From positions 186,001-250,000 of the forward strand of contig SIHP01000008.1 in the NCBI GenBank assembly GCA_004762155.1: a stretch of DNA of 64,000 nucleotides, written 5' to 3'. A program made the translations under genes and the position numbers. This DNA is from Flavobacteriaceae bacterium (lineage in GTDB: Bacteria > Bacteroidota > Bacteroidia > Flavobacteriales > Flavobacteriaceae). Positions within the stretch are counted from its first letter, which is position 1, and each line of letters opens with the position of its first letter. Positions 8,912-23,468 of this stretch are shown here, piece by piece. Below the pieces are notes generated by a model, which saw only the letters and a program-made list of their open reading frames with translations, was not told where the DNA came from and ran no database searches.

Positions 8912-11900
8912 TTAACGATTTAAATACAACCAAGTCACTTTTGGTTTTGTTTTTCCGTCGTTATAATTTAAAGAGAAATAGTAGGTTCCTGTTGGAAGAT
9001 TAGCATTTTTATAAGTTCCATCCCACCATTGAGGTGTATTATTAACGTCACCATTATGCTTATAATTAAATAATGTAATTCCATTTCTATCAAAGATTTT
9101 AAGCTCAAAATTTGGATAAACTTTTTCTAAATCAGTTATTTCAAAGACATCATTGACACCATCATTGTCTGGAGTAAATGCATTTGGAAATTCAGCATTA
9201 TCTATGCTTGGATTTTCTTCAATAATAATATCAAAACTACAAGTAGCTATGTTTCCAGCAATATCAGTTACTTCAAAAGCAATTGTTGTTGTTCCAATAG
9301 GGAATTCTGAACCAGAAGGTAAACCAGCAGTTTGGGTAACTGTTGTATTCGAACAATTATCAATGCTTACAGGAAGTGTATACGTTATTATAGCTGTTGA
9401 TAAATCTGTATCAACTGATTGAATAATATCAGATGGACAAGAGATTTGTGGAGCTATAGTATCATTTACAGTAATTGTTTGTGTAACATTTGTAGCGTTT
9501 CCAGCTTCGTCAGTTACGCTATATGTTCGTGTTATAATTTCAGGATTTGAATTTCCGTCGCTTACATCACTAACAAATGCAACTATAAGGTTTGCACTAC
9601 AATTATCAGTTTTATTGGTGACGATACTACTGTCTGCAGTTGGGATTTCTGCAGAACAGTTAACAGTTATAGAAAGGGGATTAATAGCTGTTGGATCTGT
9701 AGTATCATTCACCGTAATAGTTTGTGTAAGATTTATAGAGTTTCCTGTTTCATCAGTAATACTGTATGTTCTTGTTATAATTTCAGGATTTGAATTTCCA
9801 TCGCTTACATCACTTACAAAAGCAATAGTAGGATTTGCAGTACAATTATCAGCTGCATCTGTAATAAGTGTAATGTCAGCAGTTGGAATATCTCCAGCGC
9901 ATTCAACATTTATTGGAGTTAAATCACTAGCGGTAGGATTTGTAGTGTCATTCACCGTAATGGTTTGTGTAACGTTTATAGAATTCCCAGCAGTATCAGT
10001 TACACTATAGGTTCTTGTGATAATTCCAATACTAGTGTTTACATCACTTACAAAAGCAATAATAGGATTTGCAGTACAATTATCCGCCGCATCAGTAATA
10101 AGTGTAATATCAGCAGTTGGAATATCACTTACACAATCTACAGTTATTGGAGCTAAATTACTCGCCGTTGGATTGGTAATGTCATTAACTGTAATAGTTT
10201 GCGTAACGTTTATAGAATTTCCAGCAGTATCAGTTATACTATAGGTTCTTGTTATTGCTTCAGGATTTGTATTTCCATCGCTCACATCACTTACAAAAGC
10301 AATAGTAGGATTTGCAGTACAATTATCTGTAGCATCTGTAATAAGTGTAATATCCGCAGTTGGAATATCACTTACACAATCTACAGTTATTGGAGCTAAA
10401 TTACTTGCTGTAGGATTTGTAATGTCATTAACTGTAATTGTTTGTGTAACGTTTATAGAATTTCCAGCTTCATCAGTAACACTGTATGTCCTTGTTATTG
10501 TTTCAGGATTTGTATTTCCGTCGCTTACATCACTTACAAAAGCAACTGTAGGATTTGCAGTACAATTATCCGCAGCATCAGTAATTAGTGTAATATCCGC
10601 AGTTGGAATATCACTTACACAATCTACCGTTATTGTTGATAAATTACTTGCTGTAGGATTTGTAATGTCATTAACTGTAATAGTTTGCGTAACGTTTATA
10701 GAATTTCCAGCTTCATCAGTAACACTGTATGTCCTTGTTATTGTTTCAGGATTTGTATTTCCGTCGCTTACATCACTTACAAAAGCAACTGTAGGATTTG
10801 CAGTACAATTATCCGCAGCATCAGTAATTAGTGTAATATCCGCAGTTGGAATATCACTTACACAATCTACCGTTATTGTTGATAAATTACTTGCTGTAGG
10901 ATTTGTAATGTCATTAACTGTAATTGTTTGTGTAACGTTTATAGAATTCCCAGCTTCATCAGTAACGCTGTACGTTCTTGTTATTGCTTCAGGATTTGTG
11001 TTTCCGTCACTTATATCACTTACAAAAGCAATTGTTGGATTTGCAGTACAATTATCCATCGCATCAGTAATTAGTGTAATATCTGCAGTTGGAATATCAC
11101 TTACACAATCTACAGTTATTGCTGATAAATTACTCGCCGTTGGGTTTGTTGTATCGTTAACCGTTATCGCTTGGGTAACATTTATAGAGTTTCCTGCATC
11201 GTCTGTAACACTATAGGTTCTTGTAATAACTTCAGGATTTGTATTTCCGTCGCTTACATCACTCACAAAATCTACTGTTGGATTTAGTGTTATATTGTCA
11301 GCTTCATCTGTTACTACCAAAGGATCAGCAAGTGGCACGTTTGATGCACACTCTACGCTAATTGGCAGAGGATTGCTTGCTGTTGGGTTTTCAGTATCAC
11401 TTATTGCTGAAGAAGTTAAAGTTACCGTAAAACTTTCTTCAGACTCTCCACAACCACTTCCGCTATCATAAGCATATAAAGTTATTGGGTATGTTGTAGT
11501 AGCATCATAAGTTAAAACATCTCCTGCTGAATATTCAGTTCCTGTTCCTCCTGTTGCAGTATAATATTTTTCGTTTCCAGATAAATCTGTTCCAGTTATC
11601 GCTGGTAATGTATAATTATCTATTTCGTTTATAGCTGTAATTGCAGTAATTGTAGGTGAAGCTACTTTTCCTGCATCTGTAATTGTCCATCCGAAATTGT
11701 CTATAATTGATTGACGTTCAGTTTCAGCGGTACAGTACTTACTGTTTCCACCGCTAAAAGTTACTCCTGATTGTAAGGTTTGGGTGCTCCAGCCTTTTAA
11801 TAAAGCATCGTAGTTTGCGACGGATAAAGTGACGTCTGTAAACATAAAAGACATATTAGTTACATTTTCTACACTCCAGTCTCCTAAATCTTGATCAAAA

Positions 11901-14900
11901 GTTGTTGCTCCCGAAAACATCGCTTCCATATACGTAACATTAGAAACATCCAAACTACTTAAATCTTGATTAAAAGAAGTTGCTTGATAAAACATCCCTG
12001 TCATAAAGATAACATTAGAAACATCCCAACTACTTAAATCTTGATTAAAAGAAGTTGCTTCCGAAAACATTCCTCCCATATTTGTAACATTAGAAACACT
12101 CCAACTACTTAAATCTTGATTAAAAGAAGTTGCCTTCCAAAACATAAATGACATAATCGTAACATTTGAAGTGTTTGTCCAATTTAAGGGCTGGTTAAAA
12201 GAAGTTGCTTCCGTAAACATAAACCCCATAGAGGTAACATTAGAAACATCCCAACTACTTAAATCTTGATTAAAAGAGGTTGCGCTATTAAACATAGAAG
12301 ACATATCGGTAACATTAGAAACATTCCAACTACTTAAATCTTGATTAAATGATGTTGCTCCACGAAACATATCACGCATATCCCCAACTAAAGACAAATC
12401 AGGTGAGTCAATTGTAGGATTGGTTATGTTTAAATTCGTACATCCATAAAAAGCAGCTTCCATAGAAGTCCATACGATATCTCCCCATTGTTCTATGGTA
12501 AGTATTTTGTCTTTGTCACCAGAATTGTTAAAATAAATTTGAGGAAAGTCACCAGAAATACTTATGGTTTGTGTACCTGCAGTTGTGTAAGTATGTGCAG
12601 CATCTCCTGTTTGGTTGGTTTCTGTAGTTCCATCTCCCCAGTCAATTGTATAATCGTAACCTGTTCCTGTAGTTGGTATAGTGATACTTTCATTGGCTGT
12701 TGTTGTCTCCCAAGTGGTTATGAAAGGTCTGAAAGTAGTTGCTGAAGAAGTTAAAGTTACTGTAAAACTTTCTTCTGATGCTCCACAACCGCTTCCGCTA
12801 TCATAAGCATATAAAGTTATTGGGTAGGTTGTAGTAGCATTATAGGTTAAAATATCTCCTGCTGCATATTCAGTTCCTGTTCCTCCTGTTGTTGTGTAAT
12901 ATTTTTCGTTTCCAGATAAATCTGTTCCTGTAATGGCTGGTAACATATAATTATCTTCTTCGTTTACGGCTGTAATAGTAATTATTATAGGTGAAGCTAC
13001 TTTTCCTGCATCTGTAATTGTCCAACCAAAGTTATCAATCATAGATTGACGTTCTGTTTCTGCTGTACAATACTTGCTGTTTCCACCGCTAAAAGTTACT
13101 CCTGATTGTAATGTTTGAGTACTCCAGCCTTTTAGTAAGGCATCATAGTTTGCGACGGATAAAGTAACGCCGTTAAACATATCGCTCATGTCAGTAACAT
13201 TTTCTACATTCCAATTTCCTATGTTTTGGTCAAAAGAACTTGTTAAATAAAACATTTCAGACATATCTGTGACACTAGATGTATCAGCCCAATCTAAAGG
13301 TTGATTAAAAGAATCTGCACTATAAAACATGTTATTCATTGTAACAACCTTCGAGACATCCCAATTACTGATGTTTTGGTTAAAGCTATTTGCAGTAAGA
13401 AACATGGCTCTCATATTTGTTACATTAGAAACATTCCAGTCTAAAGGTTGATTAAACATAGATGCCCCATAAAACATTGAATTCATATTTGTAACCTTAG
13501 AAACATCCCAATTTAAAGGCTGGTTAAATGAGCTAGCCGATCTAAACATATAAGACATGTTAATAATGTTAGAAACATCCCAATTATTAATATCCCCATT
13601 AAATGAATACGCGTTATAAAACATATTACTGGTACTGGTAACATTAGATAAATTTGGAGTATCAATACTAGTATTTATAATATTTAAATTACCACATCCA
13701 GAAAAAGCTCCATCCATAGAAGTCCACTCAATGTCTCCCCATTGTTCTATGGTTTGTATTTTGTTTGCATTACCTGCAGTTGATGATGTAATATGAAAAT
13801 GAATTCTAGGAAAATCACCAGAAATACTGATAGTTTGTGTACCTGCAGTAGTGTAAGTATGTGTAGCATTTCCTGTTTGGTTAGTTTCTGTGGTTCCATC
13901 TCCCCAATCAATAGTATAATCGTAACCTGTTCCTGTAGTTGGTATAGTGATACTTTCATTGGCTGTTGTTGTCTCCCAAGTAGTAATAAAAGGTCTGAAA
14001 GTAGTTGCTGAAGAAGTTAAAGTTACCGTAAAACTTTCTTCTGATACTCCACAACCACTTCCGCTATCATAAGCATATAAAGTTATTGGGTAAGTTGCAG
14101 AAGCATCATAGGTTAAAACATCTCCTGCTGAATATTCAGTTCCTGTTCCTCCTGTTGCAGTATAATATTTTTCGTTTCCAGATAAATCTGTTCCAGTTAT
14201 CGCTAGTAACTTATAATTATCTTCTTCGTTTACGGCTGTAATAGTAGTTATTATAGGAGAATCTACTTTTCCTGCATCGGTAATTGTCCAACCAAAGTCA
14301 TCTATTATAGATTGACGTTCGGTTTCTGCTGTACAATACTTACTGTTTCCACCGCTAAAAGTTACTCCTGTTTGTAAGGTTCGGGCACTCCAACCTTTTA
14401 ATATGGCATCGTAGTTTGCGACGGATAAAGTAACGTCTGTAAACATAAAAGACATATTAGTTACATTTTCTACACTCCAGTCTCCTAAATCTTGATCAAA
14501 AGACGTTGCCTCATAAAACATCAAGGACATATCATCCACATTAGACACATCCCAATTACTTATATCTTGATTAAATAATGTTGCTCCAAAAAACATACGA
14601 TTTATATCGGTAACATTTGAAGTGTTTGTCCAATTTAAGGGCTGGTTAAACGAAGTTGCGTTATAAAACATAGAAGACATATCGGTAACACTTGAAACAT
14701 TCCAACTGCTTAAATCTTGGTTAAAAGATATTGCTCCTTCAAACATAGAAGGCATACTCGTAACCTTAGAAACATCCCAACTACTTAAATCTTGATTAAA
14801 AGAGGTTGCTCTTTCAAACATAGAATACATAATGGTAACATTTGAAGTGTTTGTCCAATTTAAGGGCTGATTAAAAGCTGTTGCTTCTTCAAACATATTA

Positions 14901-17900
14901 TTCATAAAGGAAACCTTAGAAACATCCCAACTACTTAAATCTTGATTAAAAGAGGTTGCTCCTTTAAACATAGAAGACATACTCGTAACACTTGAAACAT
15001 TCCAACTACTTAAATCTTGATTAAAAGAGGTTGCTTCAGCGAACATCACGTACATACTCGTAACACTTGAAACATTCCAATCACTTATATCTTGATTAAA
15101 AGAAGTTGCCTTCCAAAACATATAAGACATGTCAGTAACGTTAGATGTATCAGTCCAGTCTAATGGCTGATTAAAAGCTGTTGCATCACTAAACATAAAA
15201 TCCATGCTAATTACATTTGAAACATCCCAATCGGTAATTGTTCCATCAAAAGCTGTTGCTTTATTGAATAAATGTACCATACTCGTAACATTTGAAACAT
15301 CCCAATTGGATATATCTCCGTTAAATGCTGTTGCATCACTAAACATGTATTCTATGTTGGTTACATTAGAAACATCCCAATTTAAAGATTGGTTAAAAGA
15401 AGAAGCTCCACTAAACATTGAATTCATATTTGTAACTTCAGAAACATCCCAATTTAAAGGTTGATTAAAAGAACTTGCGAAATAAAACATAAAATGCATG
15501 TTAGTAACCTTAGAAACGTCCCAATTAGTTATGTTTCCATCAAAAGTTGTTGCTCCTCTAAATATAGAAGACATATCGGTAACCAAAGACAAATCAGGTA
15601 AGTCAATTGTGGTGTTGGTTATGTTTAAATTCGTACATCCATAAAAAGCGCGTGCCATAGAAGTCCATGCGATATCTCCCCATTGTTCTATGGTAAGTAT
15701 TTTGTCTTTATCTGTGGCTGTATTATTGAAGTATATTCTAGGAAAATCACCAGAAATACTTATGGTTTGTGTACCTGCAGTTGTGTAAACGTGTGTAGCA
15801 TCTCCTGTTTGGTTGGTTTCTATAGTTCCGTCTCCCCAATCTATGGTATAATCATAACCTGTACCTGTTGTTGGTATAGTAATACTTTCATTTGCTGTTG
15901 TTGTTTCCCAAGTGGTAATAAAAGATCTGAAAGTAGTAGTTACTGTAGAAGTTAAAGTTACGGTAAAACTTTCTTCTGATGCTCCACAACCACTTCCGCT
16001 ATCATAAGCATATAAAGTTATTGGGTAAGTTGCAGAAGCATCATAGGTTAAAATATCTCCTGCTGAATATTCAGTTCCTGTTCCTCCTGTTGCTGTGTAA
16101 TATTTTTCGTTTCCAGATAAATCTGTTCCAGTTATCGCTGGTAACATATAATTATCTTCTTCGTTTACGGCTGTAATAGTAGTTATTATAGGAGAAGCTA
16201 CTTTTCCTGCATCTGTAATTGTCCAACCAAAGTTATCAATCATAGATTGACGTTCGGTTTCTGCAGTACAATATTTGCTGTTTCCTCCGCTAAAAGTTAC
16301 TCCTGATTGTAAGGTTTGAGTACTCCAACCTTTTAATAAAGCATCGTAGTTGGCAACAGATAGAGTAACACCGTTAAAGATACCAGTCATGCTGGTTACA
16401 TTTTCTACACTCCAGTCTCCTAAATCTTGATCAAATGATGTTGCTCCAAAAAACATATAAGGCATATACGTAACCTTAGAAACATCCCAACTACTTATAT
16501 CTTGATTAAATAATGTTGCTCCAGCAAACATACGATTCATATCTGTAACATTAGAAACAACCCAACTGCTTAAATCTTGGTTAAAAGCTGTTGCTACAAA
16601 AAACATATAAGACATATTTGTAACACTTGAAACATCCCAACTGCTTAAATCTTGATTAAATGATGATGCTTCTCTAAACATATATGACATATCGGTAACA
16701 TTTGAAGTATTTGTCCAATTTAAGGGCTGGTTAAAAGCTGTTGCTCCCCAAAACATAGACGACATATCGGTAACATTTGAAGTATTTGTCCAATTTAAAG
16801 GCTGGTTAAATAATGTTGCTCCTCTAAACATAGCATGCATATTCGTAACGTTAGATGTATCTGCCCAGTCTAATAGTTCATTAAATGATGTTGCTTCATA
16901 AAACATATAAGACATATTTGTAACACTTGAAACATCCCAACTGCTTAAATTTTGATTAAATAATGTTGCTCCATAAAACATAAAACTCATATTCGTAACA
17001 TTAGAACTATTTGTCCAAATTAAGGGCTGGTTAAAAGCTGTTGCTCCATAAAACATAGAAAACATATTCGTAACACTTGAAACATTCCAACTACTTAAAT
17101 CTTGATTAAATGATGTTGCTCCTCTAAACATAGAAGACATATCTCTAACCATAGAAGCATCCCAACTACTTAAATCTTGATTAAAAATTGTTGCGCTATT
17201 AAACATATAAGACATATCCGTTACCAAAGACAAATCAGGTGAGTCAATTGTGGTGTTGGTTATGTTTAAATTACCACATCCATAAAAGGCTTTCTCCATA
17301 GAAGTCCATGCGATATCTCCCCATTGTTCTATGGTAAGCATTTTGTCTTTATCCGTGGCTGTGTTATTAAAATATATTCTTGGAAAATCTCCAGAAATAC
17401 TTATGGTTTGTGTACCTGCTGTTACATAGGTATGTGTAGCATCTCCTGTTTGGTTGATTTCTATAGTTCCATCTCCCCAGTCAATAGTATAATCGTAGCC
17501 TGCACCTGTAGTTGGTATAGTAATACTTTCGTTAGCTGTTGTTGTTTCCCAAGTGGTAATAAAAGGTCTGAAAGTAATTGCTGAAGAAGTTAAAGTTACC
17601 GTAAAACTTTCTTCCGATTCTCCACAAACACTTCCGCTATCATAAGCATATAAAGTTATTGGGTAAGTTGTAGAAGCATCATAGGTTAAAACATCTCCTG
17701 CTGAATATTCAGTTCCTGTTCCTCCTGTTGCTGTGTAATATTTTTCGTTTCCAGATAAATTTGCTCCAGTTATCGCTGGTAACTTATAATTATCTTCTTC
17801 GTTTACGGCTGTAATTGGCGTTATTGTAGACGAAGCTACTTTTCCTGCATCTGTAATTGTCCAACCAAAATCATCTATTATAGATTGACGTTCTGTTTCT

Positions 17901-20900
17901 GCTGTACAGTATTGGCTGTTTCCTCCGCTAAACCTCACTCCTGTTTGTAAGGTTTGGGCACTCCAACCTTTTAATAAGGCGTCATAGTTTGCGACAGATA
18001 AAATAACGTTGTGAAACATATTATTCATAGTCGTAACATTTGAAACATCCCAACTACTTAAATCTTGATCAAATGATGTTGCAGAATAAAACATATAAAA
18101 CATATTGGTAACCTTAGATACATCCCAACTACTTAAATCTTGATTAAATGATGTTGCTCCAGAAAACATAAAAGGCATATCAGTAACACTTGATGTATTT
18201 GTCCAATTTAAGGGCTGGTTAAAAGAAGTTGCGTCACGAAACATATGAGACATATTGGTAACCTTAGAAACATCCCAACTACTTAAATCTTGATTAAAAG
18301 AGGTTGCTCCACCAAACATTACTGCCATATTCGTAACCTTAGAAACATCCCAACTACTTAAATCTTGATTAAAAGAAGTTGCTCTAGAAAACATATTATT
18401 CATATCCGTAACATGTGAAGTGCTTGTCCAATTTAAGGGCTGGTTGAACGAAGTTGCTCGATAAAACATCTCTGACATATTCGTAACATTTGAAGTGTTT
18501 GTCCAATTTAAGGGCTGGTTAAAAGAAGTTGCGTCACGAAACATTCTATACATACTGGTAACCTCAGAAACATCCCAACTACTTAAATCTTGATTAAAAG
18601 CTGTTGCTAAATGAAACATATTAGACATATCTGTAACCTCAGAAACATCCCAACTACTTAAATCTTGATTAAAAGCTGTTGCTCCATAAAACATTAAACT
18701 CATATTCGTAACATTAGATGTATCTGCCCAGTCTAATAGTTGATTAAATGATGTTGCATCACTAAACATACGATTCATATCTGTAACATTAGAAACATCC
18801 CAACTGCTTAAATCTTGATTAAATGATATTGCTCCTCTAAACATATAAGACATATTGGTAACCAAAGACAAGTCAGGTGAGTCAATTGTGGTATTGGTTA
18901 TGTTTAAGTTCGTACAGCCATAAAAGGATCTCTCCATAGAAGTCCATGCGATATCTCCCCATTGTTCTATGGTAAGTATTTTGTCTTTATCTCCTGTGTT
19001 ATTAAAGTAAATTCTAGGGAAATCACCAGAAATACTTATGGTTTGTGTACCTGCAGTTGCAAAGGTATGCGTAGCATCTCCTGTTTGATTAGTTTCTGTA
19101 GTTCCATCTCCCCAATCTATGGTATAATCATAACCACTTCCTGTAGTTGGAATTGTTATTGTTTCATTTGCTGTTGTAGTTTGCCAAGTGGTAATAAAAG
19201 GTTTTGTAGTTACTTGAAAAGAACATTGGTCTTCTTTTCCTGCATTATCAGTTACTGTAATTGTAACTGTTGTATCTGTGGTAAATAAAGTTCCAGCTTC
19301 TGGGGTTTGAGTAATTTCTAAATTTGTATCACAATCGTCAGTTGCATCAACATAACTGGTATAATCAGGAAGGTTATCTCCAGTGTCTAAAATTTGATTG
19401 CTTACACAGTTTGTGATTTCTGGATTTTGTAAATCAGGAATATCTTGTCCGAATATTACATAAGCAAAACCAGAATTTGAGTTAACATCATAATCATATT
19501 CATATGGGTTATAATGACCAAGAACAATATCATCAATACCATCATTATTAACATCTCCAGCATAAGATCCTGAGACAAGATCATAACTTTTAATTAAAGA
19601 TATTGTTATTTTATAATCATCAGTTGTAGCAACTGAATCTTCCCAATTTGGCCTACCATAAATAATATGCTGCGAAGAATAATCAGCGTATAGAATATCA
19701 TCATAACCATCATTATTAAAATCACCTGCCGAATTAACTACTCTTCCTGAGCTAACAAAAGAGAAGCCATTAGTACCATCTAAAGTTTCTAAGTCTACTA
19801 CAGCAGCAAAAGAGGTATTTCCAAATAAAATATATTTTTTTCCAAAGATGATATCATTATAACCATCATTATTAATGTCATTAGCATTGTCTACATATTG
19901 ACTAATAGTTTCTACAGAATGTTCTACAGCAAAACCATTAGTTCCATCAATATCTTCTACATTAAATGTACTAGGAAAAGATGAGCTACTTGGCTTACCA
20001 AATATTATAAATTTTTGATCTTTTGTACCTCCAATTGCTATATCATTAATAGCATCTCCATTTATATCTCCAAGTCCAGCAACATTTATACCGATTTTAC
20101 CATCTGTGACACCGTTGCTAGTAATAAGAAAACCATTAGTTCCATTTATACTAGAAAGATCAAAAATTGCTGGAAAAGTTCCATTTGCACCATAAATAAC
20201 AAAACATTTTCCTTTAGTTGTATATGTTGAAGAAATGCTATTAGAAAATATTATATCATCTATATTGTCTCCATTAACATCTCCTAAATTGTCTATATCT
20301 GAACCTAAATACCCATTAGTATCAGTACCAATAATAGTAAAACCATTTGTTCCATCTAAAGTAGTTAAATCAAAGCTAGAAGAAAAGCCACCGCTTTTTC
20401 CAAAAACAATATATACTTGTCCTGCTCTATTTGCTTGACTAGGAGTGCTAAGTATGATGTCACTAAAACCATCATTATTAATATCGCCTGCAGTATCAGC
20501 TTTATTAAATAAATAATCGCTACTAGTTCTAGAATGTGCTAAGCTTTCTCCACTAATTTTAAATCCATTAATACCGTTTAAACTTCCTAAATTTATATTA
20601 GGAGGAAATCCAGTATCTATTCCGAAAATAATATATGCTGTTCCAGGCACATCAATATGGTATCCACTATATGGACCAGTATGATTAACAACATCACCTT
20701 GGGCAAGTACAATAAAGTCATTAATTCCATCTCCATTTACATCTCCAGCGGAATTTACATCATGCCCTGTTTCAATATTTGATTTTTCACCATAAAGAGT
20801 AAGTCCGTTTGTACCATTTAAATTATTTACAGAAAAGTTTGATGTAGTACAGTCTATTTGCTCTGTAGTAGTTTTAAGGTTTACAGTAAATGAACAAGAA

Positions 20901-22636
20901 TTGGTGTTTCCAGCTCTATCTGTAACTGTTATTTCTACATTAGTAGTAGCTGTAAATAAAGTTCCTGCGCTTGGAGTTTGCGTATATACCATATCGGTAT
21001 TGTAAGATGAATTATCACTTATACTCGCTAAAGAATTTATATAATTAGGTAACGAAGCGTTTGCGTATAATTCTTGTGTTCCACTTGGACAACTTATGGT
21101 TGGTGCTTCTGTATCAATTACATCTATAGTATTTCCAAAAAAAACATGTGTAGCTCCATTTCTTCTATAAGTAGTACTATTACTAATTCTTTCTCCTACT
21201 ATAAAATCATTGGTTCCATCATTATTAAAGTCTCCAGCATTACTTACGGATTGACCAAAACCATTATAACTATACCTTACATCATCAAAAATATGGTATC
21301 CATTGGTACCATTAATTTCTAGACTTTCCATAGTTTCAGGGAGACTTGTACTTCCATAGATTATATAAACAGATCCACTTCTTGCGTAACCATAAAAATG
21401 TGGTGAAGCAATTATTAAATCTGTAACTCCATCATTATTTATATCTGATAAACCATCAATAGCTGAAAATGTATAAGAATCTTGATACCATCCAGCATTA
21501 AAAACAAATTTATCTGTTGTTGATATATCAGCTATTTTTATAGAAGAAGGAAAGGAGGCTGTTTTTCCATATACTACATAAGCATTATAGTTACTAGTTA
21601 TAGCAACATCATCAATACCATCATTATTAAAGTCTTTACCATCAGCAACGTTTATACCAAATCTTGTGTAATCACCAGTATCTGTTATAATAAATCCATT
21701 TGTTCCGTTTAATGTGCTTAAACTAAAGACTGCTGAAAAACCAGTACTACTACCAAAAATTATAACAACTCTTCCAGTAGTATTGTCTAAACCTTCATCA
21801 TAACCAGGAAATCCCATAACAATATCTTGTATACCGTCGTGATTAATATCTCCAGCATTACTAATATTTAATCCATAACCAGAAGAAGTTTGAGAGAATC
21901 CTTCAACTTTAAACCCATTACTACCGTTAAGCACAGTAGCATCCATGTTAGTTATAGAAGAACTACCATAAAAAACATAAGCGTTACCTAGGCTACTTGG
22001 TTCACCAATAATAATATCATCTATTCCATCATTATTAATATCTGAGGTATTGCTTAAAGTTTGACCAAAATAAGAATTGGAATAACTAAGTATTACGCCA
22101 TTAATTCCATTTATATCAGCAGTTGTGTAAAGTGATAAAAAACCCGAGGTACTTCCGAAGATTATAATCACTTTTCCAGCACCACCTATTAATATATCGT
22201 TAATTCCGTCGTTATTAATATCACCTGCGCTACTTACAGCTATTCCTATTTTGTCAGAAGCATCTATTCCTCTTACAACAAAACCGTTTGAACCATCTAA
22301 AGTACCAATGTTTATTGAAGATGTTGTGATTCCTGTAGCTCCAAAAATCACATAAGCTTCACCAGCATCTGTAACCGTACCATTATCAACACCAGGAGCA
22401 CCTACTATAATATCAGCTATACCATCACCATTTATATCTCCTAAATTTTTAACAGATTCACCAACATCGTCTCCGATAGTAGTTCCATATATATTAAATT
22501 TTTGTGTTTCATCGGTTTCAGATATAGGAACGTCAGGGTAACCTTGTGCAAAAGAAATAAAACCACTAAATAAAAAAAGTAGATATATTACTTTCTTAAA
22601 TTTTAATTCCGTTTTTTTTCTATTCGTATTTAACAT
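8912..22636 (-). CDS. Giant T9SS surface protein: FG-GAP, DUF285, HYR repeats
   Basis: One uninterrupted frame of 4574 residues starts with a signal peptide ('[17 protein letters not shown]'). Domains in order are: FG-GAP integrin-alpha-like repeats ('[17 protein letters not shown]') at about 40-500; a HYR-like domain; more FG-GAP repeats to about 1065; another HYR-like domain; and five modules at about 1145-3745. Each module has a PKD-like '[11 protein letters not shown]' head and a run of BspA/DUF285 repeats ('[18 protein letters not shown]'). Eight HYR-like tandem repeats (about 3748-4400) and a ninth HYR domain follow. It ends in a gliding-type (CHU_C, type B) C-terminal domain with '[14 protein letters not shown]'. 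The FG-GAP loops should bind calcium. It is probably a surface adhesin exported by T9SS with the PorP/SprF protein downstream. Confidence 0.93.
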   Translation of the reverse strand: MLNTNRKKTELKFKKVIYLLFLFSGFISFAQGYPDVPISETDETQKFNIYGTTIGDDVGESVKNLGDINGDGIADIIVGAPGVDNGTVTDAGEAYVIFGATGITTSSINIGTLDGSNGFVVRGIDASDKIGIAVSSAGDINNDGINDILIGGAGKVIIIFGSTSGFLSLYTTADINGINGVILSYSNSYFGQTLSNTSDINNDGIDDIIIGEPSSLGNAYVFYGSSSITNMDATVLNGSNGFKVEGFSQTSSGYGLNISNAGDINHDGIQDIVMGFPGYDEGLDNTTGRVVIIFGSSTGFSAVFSLSTLNGTNGFIITDTGDYTRFGINVADGKDFNNDGIDDVAITSNYNAYVVYGKTASFPSSIKIADISTTDKFVFNAGWYQDSYTFSAIDGLSDINNDGVTDLIIASPHFYGYARSGSVYIIYGSTSLPETMESLEINGTNGYHIFDDVRYSYNGFGQSVSNAGDFNNDGTNDFIVGERISNSTTYRRNGATHVFFGNTIDVIDTEAPTISCPSGTQELYANASLPNYINSLASISDNSSYNTDMVYTQTPSAGTLFTATTNVEITVTDRAGNTNSCSFTVNLKTTTEQIDCTTSNFSVNNLNGTNGLTLYGEKSNIETGHDVNSAGDVNGDGINDFIVLAQGDVVNHTGPYSGYHIDVPGTAYIIFGIDTGFPPNINLGSLNGINGFKISGESLAHSRTSSDYLFNKADTAGDINNDGFSDIILSTPSQANRAGQVYIVFGKSGGFSSSFDLTTLDGTNGFTIIGTDTNGYLGSDIDNLGDVNGDNIDDIIFSNSISSTYTTKGKCFVIYGANGTFPAIFDLSSINGTNGFLITSNGVTDGKIGINVAGLGDINGDAINDIAIGGTKDQKFIIFGKPSSSSFPSTFNVEDIDGTNGFAVEHSVETISQYVDNANDINNDGYNDIIFGKKYILFGNTSFAAVVDLETLDGTNGFSFVSSGRVVNSAGDFNNDGYDDILYADYSSQHIIYGRPNWEDSVATTDDYKITISLIKSYDLVSGSYAGDVNNDGIDDIVLGHYNPYEYDYDVNSNSGFAYVIFGQDIPDLQNPEITNCVSNQILDTGDNLPDYTSYVDATDDCDTNLEITQTPEAGTLFTTDTTVTITVTDNAGKEDQCSFQVTTKPFITTWQTTTANETITIPTTGSGYDYTIDWGDGTTETNQTGDATHTFATAGTQTISISGDFPRIYFNNTGDKDKILTIEQWGDIAWTSMERSFYGCTNLNITNTTIDSPDLSLVTNMSYMFRGAISFNQDLSSWDVSNVTDMNRMFSDATSFNQLLDWADTSNVTNMSLMFYGATAFNQDLSSWDVSEVTDMSNMFHLATAFNQDLSSWDVSEVTSMYRMFRDATSFNQPLNWTNTSNVTNMSEMFYRATSFNQPLNWTSTSHVTDMNNMFSRATSFNQDLSSWDVSKVTNMAVMFGGATSFNQDLSSWDVSKVTNMSHMFRDATSFNQPLNWTNTSSVTDMPFMFSGATSFNQDLSSWDVSKVTNMFYMFYSATSFDQDLSSWDVSNVTTMNNMFHNVILSVANYDALLKGWSAQTLQTGVRFSGGNSQYCTAETERQSIIDDFGWTITDAGKVASSTITPITAVNEEDNYKLPAITGANLSGNEKYYTATGGTGTEYSAGDVLTYDASTTYPITLYAYDSGSVCGESEESFTVTLTSSAITFRPFITTWETTTANESITIPTTGAGYDYTIDWGDGTIEINQTGDATHTYVTAGTQTISISGDFPRIYFNNTATDKDKMLTIEQWGDIAWTSMEKAFYGCGNLNITNTTIDSPDLSLVTDMSYMFNSATIFNQDLSSWDASMVRDMSSMFRGATSFNQDLSSWNVSSVTNMFSMFYGATAFNQPLIWTNSSNVTNMSFMFYGATLFNQNLSSWDVSSVTNMSYMFYEATSFNELLDWADTSNVTNMHAMFRGATLFNQPLNWTNTSNVTDMSSMFWGATAFNQPLNWTNTSNVTDMSYMFREASSFNQDLSSWDVSSVTNMSYMFFVATAFNQDLSSWVVSNVTDMNRMFAGATLFNQDISSWDVSKVTYMPYMFFGATSFDQDLGDWSVENVTSMTGIFNGVTLSVANYDALLKGWSTQTLQSGVTFSGGNSKYCTAETERQSMIDNFGWTITDAGKVASPIITTITAVNEEDNYMLPAITGTDLSGNEKYYTATGGTGTEYSAGDILTYDASATYPITLYAYDSGSGCGASEESFTVTLTSTVTTTFRSFITTWETTTANESITIPTTGTGYDYTIDWGDGTIETNQTGDATHVYTTAGTQTISISGDFPRIYFNNTATDKDKILTIEQWGDIAWTSMARAFYGCTNLNITNTTIDLPDLSLVTDMSSIFRGATTFDGNITNWDVSKVTNMHFMFYFASSFNQPLNWDVSEVTNMNSMFSGASSFNQSLNWDVSNVTNIEYMFSDATAFNGDISNWDVSNVTSMVHLFNKATAFDGTITDWDVSNVISMDFMFSDATAFNQPLDWTDTSNVTDMSYMFWKATSFNQDISDWNVSSVTSMYVMFAEATSFNQDLSSWNVSSVTSMSSMFKGATSFNQDLSSWDVSKVSFMNNMFEEATAFNQPLNWTNTSNVTIMYSMFERATSFNQDLSSWDVSKVTSMPSMFEGAISFNQDLSSWNVSSVTDMSSMFYNATSFNQPLNWTNTSNVTDINRMFFGATLFNQDISNWDVSNVDDMSLMFYEATSFDQDLGDWSVENVTNMSFMFTDVTLSVANYDAILKGWSARTLQTGVTFSGGNSKYCTAETERQSIIDDFGWTITDAGKVDSPIITTITAVNEEDNYKLLAITGTDLSGNEKYYTATGGTGTEYSAGDVLTYDASATYPITLYAYDSGSGCGVSEESFTVTLTSSATTFRPFITTWETTTANESITIPTTGTGYDYTIDWGDGTTETNQTGNATHTYTTAGTQTISISGDFPRIHFHITSSTAGNANKIQTIEQWGDIEWTSMDGAFSGCGNLNIINTSIDTPNLSNVTSTSNMFYNAYSFNGDINNWDVSNIINMSYMFRSASSFNQPLNWDVSKVTNMNSMFYGASMFNQPLDWNVSNVTNMRAMFLTANSFNQNISNWDVSKVVTMNNMFYSADSFNQPLDWADTSSVTDMSEMFYLTSSFDQNIGNWNVENVTDMSDMFNGVTLSVANYDALLKGWSTQTLQSGVTFSGGNSKYCTAETERQSMIDNFGWTITDAGKVASPIIITITAVNEEDNYMLPAITGTDLSGNEKYYTTTGGTGTEYAAGDILTYNATTTYPITLYAYDSGSGCGASEESFTVTLTSSATTFRPFITTWETTTANESITIPTTGTGYDYTIDWGDGTTETNQTGDAAHTYTTAGTQTISISGDFPQIYFNNSGDKDKILTIEQWGDIVWTSMEAAFYGCTNLNITNPTIDSPDLSLVGDMRDMFRGATSFNQDLSSWNVSNVTDMSSMFNSATSFNQDLSSWDVSNVTSMGFMFTEATSFNQPLNWTNTSNVTIMSFMFWKATSFNQDLSSWSVSNVTNMGGMFSEATSFNQDLSSWDVSNVIFMTGMFYQATSFNQDLSSLDVSNVTYMEAMFSGATTFDQDLGDWSVENVTNMSFMFTDVTLSVANYDALLKGWSTQTLQSGVTFSGGNSKYCTAETERQSIIDNFGWTITDAGKVASPTITAITAINEIDNYTLPAITGTDLSGNEKYYTATGGTGTEYSAGDVLTYDATTTYPITLYAYDSGSGCGESEESFTVTLTSSAISDTENPTASNPLPISVECASNVPLADPLVVTDEADNITLNPTVDFVSDVSDGNTNPEVITRTYSVTDDAGNSINVTQAITVNDTTNPTASNLSAITVDCVSDIPTADITLITDAMDNCTANPTIAFVSDISDGNTNPEAITRTYSVTDEAGNSINVTQTITVNDITNPTASNLSTITVDCVSDIPTADITLITDAADNCTANPTVAFVSDVSDGNTNPETITRTYSVTDEAGNSINVTQTITVNDITNPTASNLSTITVDCVSDIPTADITLITDAADNCTANPTVAFVSDVSDGNTNPETITRTYSVTDEAGNSINVTQTITVNDITNPTASNLAPITVDCVSDIPTADITLITDATDNCTANPTIAFVSDVSDGNTNPEAITRTYSITDTAGNSINVTQTITVNDITNPTASNLAPITVDCVSDIPTADITLITDAADNCTANPIIAFVSDVNTSIGIITRTYSVTDTAGNSINVTQTITVNDTTNPTASDLTPINVECAGDIPTADITLITDAADNCTANPTIAFVSDVSDGNSNPEIITRTYSITDETGNSINLTQTITVNDTTDPTAINPLSITVNCSAEIPTADSSIVTNKTDNCSANLIVAFVSDVSDGNSNPEIITRTYSVTDEAGNATNVTQTITVNDTIAPQISCPSDIIQSVDTDLSTAIITYTLPVSIDNCSNTTVTQTAGLPSGSEFPIGTTTIAFEVTDIAGNIATCSFDIIIEENPSIDNAEFPNAFTPDNDGVNDVFEITDLEKVYPNFELKIFDRNGITLFNYKHNGDVNNTPQWWDGTYKNANLPTGTYYFSLNYNDGKTKPKVTWLYLNR
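9435..11390 (-). repeat. Eight tandem HYR-like coding repeats, about 243 bp each
   Basis: This part of the giant gene encodes eight copies of an 81-residue unit with '[19 protein letters not shown]' and '[19 protein letters not shown]' segments. Copies three and four (about 10447-10689 and 10690-10932) are the same in protein sequence and almost the same in DNA, which points to recent duplication. Short-read assemblies could miscount the copies. Confidence 0.85.
11400..19205 (-). repeat. Five large DUF285 modules in the giant gene
   Basis: Five units of about 1.3-1.9 kb each begin with the same '[19 protein letters not shown]' head. They carry 6-15 copies of a 24-25 residue DUF285 repeat and finish with the same segment ('YDALLKGWS', '[20 protein letters not shown]'). 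Boundaries are at roughly 17580, 15940, 14010 and 12745. Module ends and heads are more alike than the centres, as expected if modules were copied whole and repeat numbers then changed. Confidence 0.85.
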
Positions 22637-22663
22637 GATTATTTTTCTTTCAGTTTAGTATAA

Positions 22664-22671
22664 CAAAGCTA
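22664..22671 (-). promoter_or_regulatory. Possible -7 box of the giant gene
   Basis: On the minus strand 'TAGCTTTG' matches the Bacteroidetes -7 consensus TAnnTTTG and lies 28 bases before the start codon at 22636. I see no good TTG at the -33 position, so confidence is limited. Confidence 0.4.
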
Positions 22672-22766
22672 GTTTAGGTGTTTGTGATTACTATCACCAT
22701 AAAAAGGGTTTTTAACGTGTTTTGAGCCCCCTGTTTTCAGGGGTGTGTTTTTCACTAAATAAGGCG

Positions 22767-22797
22767 TTTTGTAAACTTTGAATCTGTTTCATCTTTG
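22767..22797 (+). promoter_or_regulatory. Possible promoter of the 139-residue membrane protein
   Basis: A 'TTTTG' at 22767-22771 and 'CATCTTTG' at 22790-22797 are spaced like a Bacteroidetes -33/-7 pair, with one mismatch in the -7 box. They lie about 107 bases upstream of the ATG at 22905. Confidence 0.4.
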
Positions 22798-22904
22798 CAG
22801 TGTAATTATTTTAAGTATTTGGATACTCGATTACTATTTTGAAGGTATCTAAGAACTTAATTAATTTCAAAAAAATATTTACTAACCCAATAAAAACGAA
22901 AAAC

Positions 22905-23324
22905 ATGATCTGGGGAATTACATTAATCTTATTAAGTATCATTGCGGTACCATCATTATTATTAGCAAAAAAGCCAAATGCCAAAGAATTATTAGAAAAA
23001 ATAGAACCTTATCAAGGTTGGATTGGATTGGTGTTTTGTTTTTGGGGAGTTTGGGGAGTTATATCGGCTGTGTTAAATATCGGTCTTCTTGCAACATTTC
23101 CTATTTGGTGGGTTACATTATTGGCAGGGAATATTATAGAAGCAGTTTTAGGTTTTATGCTAGGGTATAGTTTAATAAATAAATTCTTTTTATCTAAAAC
23201 AGCTGAAGGACAAGCAAAAGGAGAACTTTTAAGACAAAAATTAGCACCTAAACAAGGAAAGCTTGGTATTTTGGGTATAATTGTAGGTGCTTGGATGATT
23301 ATCGCTTCGTTTTTGTTCATATAA
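22905..23324 (+). CDS. Membrane protein of unknown function
   Basis: I place the start at the ATG at 22905, giving 139 residues; the longer frame would need a TTG start at 22839 and adds only a basic, unconvincing leader. Four hydrophobic segments are visible, near residues 4-20, 35-58, 60-90 and 120-138. The third is preceded by '[10 protein letters not shown]', and a basic loop '[16 protein letters not shown]' lies between the last two. I do not recognise a family. It stands alone, divergent from the giant gene, with a hairpin terminator 145 bases downstream. Confidence 0.7.
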   Translation: MIWGITLILLSIIAVPSLLLAKKPNAKELLEKIEPYQGWIGLVFCFWGVWGVISAVLNIGLLATFPIWWVTLLAGNIIEAVLGFMLGYSLINKFFLSKTAEGQAKGELLRQKLAPKQGKLGILGIIVGAWMIIASFLFI

Positions 23325-23468
23325 AATAGTAGCTTATCTATATAAATGCGTTTATAAAAACTATTTTAATCATATTAAGCTTTTTGGTTTGTAGGGAATA
23401 GGGCTATATTAGGAAAAGTGTATTATACAATTTTCTAAAGATTATAATAAAATTAATAAATGTATTTC

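Noticed and set aside
10422-11216. Plus-strand 264-residue frame and other long plus-strand frames in 9153-21322
   Set aside because: They are antisense shadows of the repetitive giant gene and repeat with its period; no independent signals.
22839-22904. Longer N-terminus of the 139-residue membrane protein
   Set aside because: It needs a TTG start and adds a basic stretch before the first helix; the ATG at 22905 fits better.
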